DNA from: Diprion similis
Taxonomy: Eukaryota > Arthropoda > Insecta > Hymenoptera > Diprionidae
Length of the DNA: 64,000 bases
Assembly (NCBI RefSeq): GCF_021155765.1
Contig: NC_060118.1
Coordinates: forward strand, 6,200,001-6,264,000
Direction of reading: 5' to 3'
In this document: positions 24,968 through 35,500 of the stretch, in pieces
How positions within the stretch are numbered: position 1 is the first letter of the stretch
Layout: the number at the start of each line of letters is the position of its first letter
Program-made: the position numbers and the translations under genes
The notes under the pieces: model-generated
Seen by the model: the letters and a program-made list of their open reading frames with translations, nothing else
What the model was told of the DNA's origin: nothing
Database searches by the model: none

Positions 24968-25402
24968 CAGTGTTGCCAGATAGCTCAATCAGCTTTCCTC
25001 CAAATCTGCCAACATTTGCCCCTAAATCCCCCTAAATTGGAACTAAAAATCCCCTAGATTTTTTCCTAATAAAATGGCGGGTACGGATGGCATTATGAAT
25101 GTATTGCACATGTTTTGCGCTGAGCGCAGACGGCCGAGACTATGGAGGCCGAGACAAAGCCAAACAAATGCGGTTGAGGTTGCCGCATTCATAAATAACA
25201 AATTCATAAATTTCTCTAAAATGATATTATTTCTGATCAAAAATCCATTTTAACTAATAAGGCAATGCGTGATTTCAATGCTTATGAGATCCAAAATAAA
25301 ACCCCCTGAAAAAACGCTGAAGATTCTTTTCCCCTAAATTTTCCCCTAGATGCTACAAAAATCCCTAAATCTAGGGGAAAAACCCCTGATTTGGCAACAC
25401 TG
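24968..25402. mobile_element. Non-autonomous hAT-type element with perfect 8-bp target duplication
   Basis: A 435-bp element bounded by CAGTGTTGCCA and its inverse TGGCAACACTG, flanked on both sides by GGGAGACA (24960-24967 and 25403-25410). An 8-bp target duplication and CAGTG-type termini are the hallmark of hAT transposons. Subterminal CCCCTAAAT and CTAGGGG words are repeated near both ends, as hAT transposase binding sites often are. It has no coding capacity. It lies between the divergent KRTCAP2 and SecA-like genes. The perfect duplication argues for a fairly recent insertion. Confidence 0.9.
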
Positions 25403-25410
25403 GGGAGACA

Positions 25411-26521
25411 TCGCCTGAATGCCTCTCATCCCTCTCATCTAGAGTTCATGGCATGTAAGCCACGTATACAAGGAGAACCAGCTACGCTACCGTGCTTGAT
25501 TCTAAACAGTGGTCAGGGAGAATAACTCAGGGTCTAGCCGGCAGATGGCGCTGTCGTTCACCTGGCCCATGGATATAGGAAATGCCGGTGAACGTCGACT
25601 GTCAGTCGTGTCGGAAAAGTCAACCCTGAGAACTATCTCACGCAAGAAAGAGGCGACATATAGATAGACCACGGTCTTACACACAGGTCAGGGCACTCTT
25701 GTGTATACCTAACGCTATCCTCACGCATTTCTCGTGGACAGATATGCGTTTCTTTTATAAGGACAATATTCTGGTTAGGACTATACAGAAAAAGACAGAG
25801 ATCCCCTGTTGAGCTATCTCTCTCTGCGAGCGAATGTGCTACCCGCACCACAAGTGTCCATTTTAGGGTGCGTTCCGATATTGGCTTCCAGTGCTGTGAA
25901 CAATCTTTTATCTCGTTTGCGCTTCCAAGTTTCCGTGTAGCTCTCCCTCTGTCCTAGGGAGTTTTTAGCGCTGCCAGCTAATTTAGAAACGCACCCTTAG
26001 TGATTTGGCCTGCGACTGCAGCGCCAATATGCGTGCCGAGGTTCTTTGAAGTACTAAGCACGGAACCAGTCAGCGTATTTCAAATTCTAGGCCGATCCGA
26101 TCTATCATACCACTTTCACTGTTCAGTGAATCATCACACCAGTGCATAAATTTTTGGTATTCCCCTCAAAGATATTTGTCTACATACTTTCGTCGGAGTT
26201 TGCAGATCGTTTTCTATAATTTGTCTACGATCGTGTTTGCTTTCAGTCAAAGAGTATTTCATTGAATATCATCTGTGATCCGTGCAGTGCTCGAAAGTTG
26301 TTCATAATCAAATACGTTCAGCCAGCCGTCGAATGTGATCTGTGTTTCTTTGATTTGCACGTGGTCCGAATAACCTGGTTCGTTCTTGGTTTGATATAGA
26401 AATACAATAACCGCGGCTTATTACTCTGGCAACTTGAGGTAAGTTTACAAATGAGGTATTTCCACATTAATCAACCTGTTCATACAAAAACATTATCCAG
26501 CCAATGTGGTGACTAACCAAA
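25411..26521 (+). promoter_or_regulatory. Upstream region and spliced leader of the SecA-like locus
   Basis: The region upstream of the giant reading frames. A strong donor (CTTGAG then GTAAGT, intron start 26439) and an acceptor (TTATCCAG, ending 26500) mark a 62-nt intron in the 5' leader, 21 nt before the start codon at 26522. The start has a good insect context (CCAAAATG). I did not identify a TATA box or a definite transcription start. The leader intron is the best evidence in the window that the locus is a transcribed eukaryotic gene and not contaminating bacterial DNA. The Harbinger-like MITE at 25866-25996 lies within this region. Confidence 0.5.
25866..25996. mobile_element. 131-bp Harbinger-like MITE
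   Basis: Ends GGGTGCGTTCC and GAAACGCACCC form an imperfect terminal inverted repeat of about 11 bp, flanked by TTA on both sides (25863-25865 and 25997-25999). Inside, CCAGTGCTG and CAGCGCTGCCAG are also inverted. A GGG terminus with a TWA duplication fits the PIF/Harbinger superfamily. It lies about 500 bp upstream of the SecA-like start codon. Confidence 0.75.
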
Positions 26522-29500
26522 ATGTATAGCTATATTGGTATTTCAAAACCAGAAGATACTTCGATGGACGAACAGCTGCACATCAAAGATGTTATTACAA
26601 CAGAAATTGAGACACGTCAACGAAATCTATCAGAAGTTAAAGAAATTATCAGAAACAATATTGAGAAATATAGAAATGAGTTGAGTTCAATTCAGGACAA
26701 TGATACCGATGATTCAAGAAAGGATGATGATGATGATATTACAGCATCAAAGACGAACGAATTCGGCATCTTTTCGATCCTTTTGAACTTCTTACATTTT
26801 ATCCCGCAGTTTTGCTACAATCTTATTACACCGTTTTATAAACGACTTTACAACAAAGATTCAGAACAGCATGAGAAGCAAAATACCAGAATATCACTGA
26901 GTACTATTGACCATTTGTACATTGATCGAAAATATGTTAAACACTGTTTGCGATTATGGCTTCGAGAGGTGGAAGACTTTACAAATAATTGCAGTATTGA
27001 CATTATTTCAGATATCCTTAGTTCACTGGATACTGTTCATGATTTAGTTCAAATACCTACACCATTAAACCAACTGATGTATTACAAACTTTTGATGGAA
27101 AATTGCGGAATCATTGGTAAAGATAATGAGAAGATATTTGTCAAAAAGTTCAAAGCAAAATTGTTACAACAAATAATTTTGGGTGACAATTCCATTAGAA
27201 ATGAACTCGATTTCATAACAGCTTTTAATGATTTCTTGTGCACTTTCAAAAATATTCAGCCAATTACTGAGGAGCTTAAGATGATCGATTTTATCAGTGA
27301 TTATCTACCGTTCAATAAATTTCTTGATGGAATTACAAATTTAAAGGCTGATCCGAATCGCCAAGAGCTTTTGAACTTGCAAGAAGTAGCAGGTTGCCTA
27401 GAAGCGAAAAAAGATTTTGCCCTGACTAAGAAATTCAAGGAAGTGGTTAGCGCTTATATGAAACCAATAGAAATACGAAGACAAAAACTAGACGGTCGAT
27501 TAGTGATCGAGGTCATAGGTAAACGTATTGTTCTCAGTCAAATTTTAACCCCGTTAGAAAGAGAGCTTTTAAGAAATAATTCTATAGAAGAAGTACGCAT
27601 TGTTGGAGCTGATATCTTATACATTGATGCTGACCTTAAAAAAAAGATTTGGCATGGAAAAAATTTAATCATTTTGGTGAAATCAATAAAAATTGATAGT
27701 AACATTACTTGGGATATTTCCGGACAAGATAACGATCATATTTATAACCAAAATGCTGGGACTGGAAATGATGGTCATGGTAAACGCGGAGCAGATGGTT
27801 TTGCTGGGGAAAGTGGTGGTAATGTATTATTACAAGCGGATGATATAAATAATCCAGATAAGTTAGTTATTAATTCCCATGGTGGAAAAGGTAGTAGAGG
27901 CCAAAACGGTGGAGATGGAACTGACGGTAAAGATGGAAAAGGTATTGAACGCACGGATTTTGACACAACGTTTCCCTCCGTTGTCAAATTTTGTGCACCT
28001 GAACCGATGTTGAAGAATTTACTATTGACAACTGTTTCTGCTATCGAGGATCGTACACAACGTATACAAAAAACTTCTTGCCATTCTGTCAGAATCAGCC
28101 AGGATTGGTTCATGCGTGAAGTAACAAACGAAGGAAACGAAATCATTTTTTCCTATTGTGGTCCTAATTTGGTAACGAATAATCAAGCTTTTTTGCTTTA
28201 CAGAGGATCACCAGGACAGCCAGGAAAACAAGGTGGAGAATACGGATTAGGCGGTCAGGGAGGATATGGTGGTGAAATTATGATAAATAATTTGAGTATT
28301 GCTTTTAATGCTAGACAAGGAAAAGATGGAGAAAATGGAAAAGGTGGCTGCTGTGGTGAATACGGAAAAAATGGCTGGGATATGGGCTACACTGATTATC
28401 AAATGTGGCCCGAAGCTAAATTTTATGGTAGAGATTACAAAAGCAAACTTGATATTGAGTACTTCACTAATCCTAATCATCCTGATGCTGTATGGTGTCC
28501 CGATGTACGAAAATGGGCTGTGATACGTACTTCTAACATTCCACACAGAAGATTAATGGCACATGAAGTGCGGAACAATATTAGACAAAATTATGAACGT
28601 CAGCATCAAGCAAATCCTACTAGGAAGAAAACCATTTCACAGAGTAAAATTTCAGCCGACTACTCTCATCATTTCAGCTCTGTAGAAGCTAATATTTCGT
28701 CAAATTTGCAGTCCAATTTCAACAACATTAATCAGATTGCTTTACAAGCAATGGCGAACAATATCGAGCAGCAAGAGGAGGTAACATCAGATGTAAGAGT
28801 GCAACGCCATATTAAATTCAGTGATCAGAATATCAGTAGCCGTTGTAAAAACATTGTGCCTGTAAGTACATCTAGCGTCGACTTGGAATGTAGCAATGAG
28901 TTGGATGTTCAAAGTCTGATTGATCAATGGAAAAATCACTCATTATCAGAAAATTGGCATAAATTGAAATGTGTGGAAATAAATAAATTGCAGCTTGGTG
29001 AACTAATTTCCGCATTTGAGATCATTAAATGCAAATTTTTTGACAACCAGGAATCTCAAAGTAGCCAAGAATATAACGAACTACTAGATATAGAGAAGCT
29101 TCTCAACTCAAAGTATCGATTTTCTATACTTCAAGAAGTTGCGACAAAACTACCTTTCCATGAAAATATTAATTATCAGCCGAAATTAACACCGGAAAGA
29201 GCAGCACTACATCTGGTTGTAGGCCGAGACAATCAAAACGATATTTCTCATGAATTTTTAGGTTGTCTCAACCAATATATTTACGCGGACGGGAAGAAAA
29301 AGCGAACAAAAGTTTTTCAATTCTGTAAAAGAAAATTAAATACTATAAATTATGAAGCCTTGTGGCCCTCTGTTAGAGCATTTGTTATCGAAGCTGGAAA
29401 ATCAGAACAAATAGATTCACATCTTGGCGAATACTATAATGAATATGTAAGGTTCTTAGGAAAACAGGAACAAAGATTAAATATATTCTTCGATTTATTT

Positions 29501-29584
29501 GAAAGTGAACTGAAACGGCACAGTGACATACATTCTCTATGGATCGATGCTAAAAATAATCCATTTTTGAAGGACGAACTATGA
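26522..29584 (+). CDS. Giant-locus first frame: glycine-rich protein of unknown function, in frame with the SecA-like frame
   Basis: 1020 codons, no intron, start in good context, ending with TGA at 29582. No whole-protein homology is recognised. The N-terminal 400 residues are helical and charged, with a hydrophobic patch near residues 79-105. From about 401 to 620 there are glycine-rich, collagen-like blocks (near 401-430, 454-478, 562-585 and 598-620; for example GSPGQPGKQGG). The C-terminal third is helical. Its last ~30 residues (motif SELKRHSDIHSLWI) are repeated about 249 codons later, inside the next frame (SELKRHKHVFALWI). The next frame starts six bases after the stop in the same reading frame, and the repeat alignment runs across the stop, so both frames were probably once one protein. 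The last four residues are KDEL, but no signal peptide is visible, so ER retention is unlikely. Compared with neighbouring genes the lack of introns is striking. Confidence 0.75.
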   Translation: MYSYIGISKPEDTSMDEQLHIKDVITTEIETRQRNLSEVKEIIRNNIEKYRNELSSIQDNDTDDSRKDDDDDITASKTNEFGIFSILLNFLHFIPQFCYNLITPFYKRLYNKDSEQHEKQNTRISLSTIDHLYIDRKYVKHCLRLWLREVEDFTNNCSIDIISDILSSLDTVHDLVQIPTPLNQLMYYKLLMENCGIIGKDNEKIFVKKFKAKLLQQIILGDNSIRNELDFITAFNDFLCTFKNIQPITEELKMIDFISDYLPFNKFLDGITNLKADPNRQELLNLQEVAGCLEAKKDFALTKKFKEVVSAYMKPIEIRRQKLDGRLVIEVIGKRIVLSQILTPLERELLRNNSIEEVRIVGADILYIDADLKKKIWHGKNLIILVKSIKIDSNITWDISGQDNDHIYNQNAGTGNDGHGKRGADGFAGESGGNVLLQADDINNPDKLVINSHGGKGSRGQNGGDGTDGKDGKGIERTDFDTTFPSVVKFCAPEPMLKNLLLTTVSAIEDRTQRIQKTSCHSVRISQDWFMREVTNEGNEIIFSYCGPNLVTNNQAFLLYRGSPGQPGKQGGEYGLGGQGGYGGEIMINNLSIAFNARQGKDGENGKGGCCGEYGKNGWDMGYTDYQMWPEAKFYGRDYKSKLDIEYFTNPNHPDAVWCPDVRKWAVIRTSNIPHRRLMAHEVRNNIRQNYERQHQANPTRKKTISQSKISADYSHHFSSVEANISSNLQSNFNNINQIALQAMANNIEQQEEVTSDVRVQRHIKFSDQNISSRCKNIVPVSTSSVDLECSNELDVQSLIDQWKNHSLSENWHKLKCVEINKLQLGELISAFEIIKCKFFDNQESQSSQEYNELLDIEKLLNSKYRFSILQEVATKLPFHENINYQPKLTPERAALHLVVGRDNQNDISHEFLGCLNQYIYADGKKKRTKVFQFCKRKLNTINYEALWPSVRAFVIEAGKSEQIDSHLGEYYNEYVRFLGKQEQRLNIFFDLFESELKRHSDIHSLWIDAKNNPFLKDEL

Positions 29585-29590
29585 ATAGAG

Positions 29591-32500
29591 ATGAGCAAAC
29601 ACAATTTTTTAAATGCCCTTTACGATCGATTCATTAAACAGCCTAAGCAAATGTATAATTGGAAGAAATGCTGCCAAAATCAAAACGTGTTGAATAAATG
29701 GAGTGAACACATTTGTGCAAAGGGTCCACTATCAGATAGCTATAGAGAGTTATTAGCTCATGTTTTTAATGTGAACATCCGATTATACATTGAAGATGAA
29801 GATAACAAACTGCATTTATTTGACAATCACAAACCTTCATCTGATCAGAATATCCACATCTTACTACGTGGTTCCAGGTTTATTCAACTGAAGTTCAATA
29901 AGAATTACTTGGACTTAGAAAATGCATGTAACAAAAACGAAAGCTTATACGCATACATGTTGGCAGAGTTCAAAGCGTTGAATAAAAAAGATGATTATGA
30001 TAAATTTTTGGACATACAAACTTTGTTATCCGATTCGAGATTTTGTGGAAACGATTACTATACGATCACCGAAGAAATGGAAAGATTTCAAAGCCCGGAC
30101 ACGAAAGTTATAACATCTACAGGATCATTAAATTTAGAAGTTGGAAAATCAAACCAAATCTATTCAGACATTGAGAAGTATGACTACAATTGTGAAGAGT
30201 CATCAGAAAAACAACAAAATGGTTCAGGCGTATTTTTTGAATGTTTTCACAGTGAACTAAAAAGACACAAACATGTCTTTGCTCTATGGATTGAAAGTAT
30301 AAAACAACCTTCTGTCAACAATGAACTGGAGAAAGAGATTCAGAAACATGAATTTTTGAATGGTCTGTATAATCGTTTTATTAATGAACTCAGCTCAGAA
30401 TTCGATTTGACTAAATACGCTAACGATGCAGTTATTTTTCGAGAATCTAATAATCATATTCCTGCAAGAAGATTATTGTCCAAAAGCTGTACAGATTTGC
30501 ATTGTGACTTGATAAAAAATTACCATGAACTAGAAACAGAGTATATAAACCAAAGCAATAAGTTTATACAGGTCTTTGCACAAATTGTGTCGTTTGATAG
30601 AAAAGAAGAATTTGCAGAATATTTGAAAAAATTAATGTATGTTTCAAATGCCAACTTTCTAAAACATCATGCTGTTAGCGAAGAGCAAGAAATTATCACA
30701 ATTTCGGAGTACTTTACAGATCCAGAAGAACGCTCACAGATAAAAAAACGATTAGAAAAAATAACGTCACAGTACTCTGGTTATCAGGGTATTTTACGCA
30801 CAGTGTCAAAGCGTTTTGCCAACGATGGAAGACACGTGTCTTTTCAAGAATTATGCTGTGTAGTAAACTCGATTCTTACCTCTGTTGTCGAAGATCGAAA
30901 CGAACAGAACACTTTTTCCTGGATAATCGCAGCATATCCCCAAAAAAACTGGATAGATGAGTTGGTATTGCTGCAGATAGAGAAATTTTTACAACAACCA
31001 TCAGTACATAAATCCAAATGGAGAGAGTATTTGTCGAAGATAGAAAATAAGGAAGTTGTCTTATTATTCAGATCGAAACTAAATCAACAAAAGTCAACCT
31101 GTCCAATTTCCAATAAGTGTATTGAAGATACTCTACACCTACTTAGTAATATTTCCGACCAGATAGTCGGTTTGGAAGAACTCGAATTATCAGCGTGGGC
31201 TTATACTCTCAAGGAGAGATATTGGACACACAAGTTATCTCTGTTAACAAATTGGCAGCAACCTGAAATGTTATCGAAAGCTTCTTATTATCTCATGTCT
31301 GTGGAAAATACTTTTGGGATGATTTTGATCGAAAAATTTCTACAAATTGTAGAAAAAAAAAATTTTAATTCTAATTTGGTGACTAATATTTTATCAAAAT
31401 TCCACAGTGGTGACTGGAATCTGGACACAGAAGTATTGGACACCTTATCTTCTAGTGATATTGATAAATGGGAAGAGGTAATGAACCATAAGTTTATCGG
31501 AGATGGAAAAGAACGTGATGTGAAACGATTGATCAAATTAATTACTGACAATGCCAATACTTCACAAAGCATACGCGATGAATTACCCGAAATTGAAAAT
31601 GATATCAGTAATATTGATAGACAAACACCTGTAACAAATGCAAATCCAAATTCTACAAGCAATATAATAGAAAACACTATCACAGAGGACTCGAGAGTAC
31701 ATGAAAAAAACTTACAATTGCTTGCTGAAATAGATGATGCAATAGAATTAAAAAGAGGATTCAAACTTCGAGATACCCAAAAACTAGCCATACTGGTTTT
31801 ACTTTCACATAAACGCAATACTCTAGCACAGGTATCGACTGGAGAAGGAAAATCGCTGATTGTAGTAGCAGCGTCGATTATATTAACGCGTCGTGGCGAA
31901 AAAGTTGATATCATAACTAGCTCGTCAGTATTAGCAAAACGTGATGCCGAAAATAACAAAGACATCTACGACTTGTTTGATGTCAGTGCATCGCATAACT
32001 GTAATGAGAATATTGAAAAGCGAAGAGAAGCATATTCAAATAGCCAAGTAGTATTTGGTGATTTATCTAGTTTTCAGCGTGACTACTTGCAGGATCGATT
32101 TTACGGACAAAACATCTTAGGGGATCGTAACTTTGAAAATGTAATTGTGGATGAAGTGGATAGCATGCTACTTGATAAAGGCAACAATATGTTGTACTTG
32201 TCCCACGATCTAGCAGGATTGGATAAGCTACAATCGATCTACATTTATATTTGGCAATGGGTCAACAGACCAGCCAAAAGTCAAGAAGATCTTTCCTTAG
32301 CGCTTGACGCCAAGTTGATTAAAGAAGCAGTGCTAAACGACTTATATGGTATGATAACGAAAGAAGATATAACCAAACTTAGTTCCGAGCTGGATGAGCA
32401 GCAAGTAAAAACGATGTGGGAATGTTTGATAGAAGGAAATATATTAGACGACCACGGTAAAATATTAATAACACATATCAATGATGATGAATTTGAAATT

Positions 32501-35500
32501 CCACTTCCAACTGCACTTAATGCTTATCAAAGTCGTCTTCGTTACCTTTTAAAAGAATGTATTGCAAGAGACAGATTCATACATGTCCCCAATTATCTCA
32601 AACCTTTTATTGAACAGCACTTGGATACTTGGATTAATAACGCCATAATTGCAGTTGGTATGCGAGAATGTCATGATTACGTAATAGATGTAGATAGAAC
32701 TGGAACTAGTTCAGACCTTCATCCAAATATTACGATTCTTGACAGAGACACTGGAACAGATCAAGCCAATTCTCAATGGGACGAAGCATTGCATCAATTT
32801 TTGCAACTTAAGCATGGGTGTAAGTTGTCTACGCAAAGTTTGAAGGCTATCTTCATTTCTAACGTTACATACTTGAAACGTTATTGGCATTTATATGGGC
32901 TGACAGGTACTTTGGGATCACAAAGAGAAAGAGAGTTGCTAAAGGAGATACACAGCGTCGATTTTGTTACAATTCCTACAGCCAGACCAAAGCAATTTTA
33001 CGAAGATACACCTCGTCTTTGTCATACGAAGGAAAAATGGATTGAAGAAATATTTGTAGAGGCAAAGAAACTCACTGTAGAAAAAGAACGATCAGTGTTA
33101 ATTATCTGCGAAACGATAGATGATGCGAACACGTTACATAGAGAATTTATAAAAAAGGGTGCAATAAACGTCCACACATATACCAGAGACTATGAAGAGT
33201 TTGATGTAGCTCAAGGTAATCGATATCTAGACCAGGGACAGATTATTATTGCAACAAACCTTTCTGGTCGTGGAACCGACATAAAAATCACAAACCAATT
33301 GAGGAAAGCTGGAGGATTACATGTTTGCTTAACTTATTTACCAAACAATAGCAGAGTGGAACAGCAAGCATTTGGCCGCACATCGCGAAATGGAGACAAA
33401 GGTTCCGGTCAGCTAATCGTTATGGTCTCAGATGGACTAAAACATGGTAACTCGAAAATATTGGAGCTCAAAAAACAACGTGATGCGGAAGAGTTGTCCC
33501 GTATATCAGAAATCAAAACCTACTATGAAACTCAAATTACAACAGAGGAACGATGCCTGAGTGAATTCCAGAAACAGTACGAAGATTCCTTGAAGAGAAA
33601 TCTCGTTAAGAACGGTGTATGTACTGAAATTACAAAAATCCTATTACAAAGTTGCTTAGATCAGTGGGCCTTCTGGCTAGATCGAAACAATAAATGCATT
33701 AAAAATTCGACTGATGAATCTAGTAAAGCAGATTTCGAAAAATCGTTGAATAATTTTATTAATCAATTGAAGCATTTGAAATCTCAGAATTTCAGAAACT
33801 GGTTACTTTGGGTTGACGAACAGCCAATTCATATGATAAAATTGGGAAAATATTTCATTAAAAATAAACAGTATACCGAGGCTATTAAATTGTTCGAAAA
33901 AGTAATTGATCAAGAACCACACTTTTCCGAAGCTGCTCATTATTATAAAGCGTTTGCAATGATTAAAACAATTGACTGGGAGAATAACTCTGTAGATGAA
34001 CAAAATTTAGAACAGATGAAATCACACTTACGAGATGCTTCGCGTCTTTTCAATGAGCACAGTAATTTCTCTATGTACACAGCTAGTCTTATCACAAATA
34101 TGAAACAGTTCAATTACAATAGCATTGTCCAAATCAACACCTACGTAGAGCAACAAACGAGTCTAAGTCACTTATACTCTATTTTTGCACAATCCATCGA
34201 TGAAGTTTTGGGTCAGCCTGTGACTGCAGAATCGTTTATTAATCATACAGATGTCGATGAAGAGTTAGCAGAATTTATACACGAAGATCTAGTTGCTTAT
34301 AATATTTTCAAAATGCCAAGTATCGAAACTAAAATTTCCGAAGAAGCACTAAACAGAATTAGTTTCGACTGTGGAATATTTGTTGATGAGCTCAGAGAAT
34401 TTCTTTCTGTATCCAAAGGTAAAGAAATTGATGAGAAACTGTTTTCCGAATTAAAACACAAGATCAAATTACCTAGTAAGGAATATTTCTGGAAATTATC
34501 AGTTGAGGAAAATATTTTGTATCAGGAAACTAAGTGCATTATAATTAATGTTGAAAATATGAAACGAGTTGACCCTTCGTTGTTGAATTTACTTCGTACT
34601 AAAATTGATGAAGAAGAGTTTGAACAACAAACCTTGGAATGTAATCATGCAAATGAAATCGCCCTCCATGGGCAACAGGATATGGCTCAAAACAATTTCG
34701 ATTTGCAAATGAACGATTGTATTGTACTTAAAAAAAGTGATTTCAAAGAGGCGATAGCTAATAATGATGAGAAATATCGAGCTTTAAAAAAAAGGGGGGT
34801 TATATTGTGCAATAAAAAAGCATGTGTGAACATCTGGAAAATTGCATCCACAAATCTTCCTTTCTATGATTCTGTAACGCTCGAAAATTTTATTTCGGTA
34901 AATATTCCTAAAAATGATGCTGATAAAATTTTAGCAGATCTTGTCGAGCAAAGGGTTCTTGCAAAAGACAAATCAACAAGCCATGTCTATCGGCTGATGA
35001 TTCTGTACTATGAAATTGACCAAATCCGACTTCCGTCTTATCCAATTTATCAAAATGCCGTCAGAGCATTATTGCTACGGTGCTTCATCTATAGAATCGC
35101 TCTTCAAAAAATCGAAAATCAATCCACAGACCCATACGTCCCTATATGCCTGAACTTACCGAGTCGTCCACACAATAAACTAATCTTTGAATTAACAGAT
35201 CATAGAATTATTAGCTTTGATAGGGTTAACAAGAAAACAGTGGATTTTGAAAAAAATTTGAAAGGCATTTATAATGAAATGTTGACCATACAAGAATTAA
35301 GAGCTATGCTTTTTCGAAACAAAATTATTCCAACAATAAGGAATATTAAACCACTTTGTGACCATCTAGTTACACATGGTTGGCTTTCTCTACATGAATC
35401 CAAGTATTCTATCAATGAATCTAACAAAAGACAAGCACTTACGCAATTCAAAAATATTGAAGAAACAATGAGGCAGGTTTTAGACAGACGATTACAACTC

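Noticed and set aside
31288-31965. 225-codon minus-strand frame within the SecA-like region
   Set aside because: Antisense shadow of the SecA-like frame, covering the Walker A region; no independent motif.
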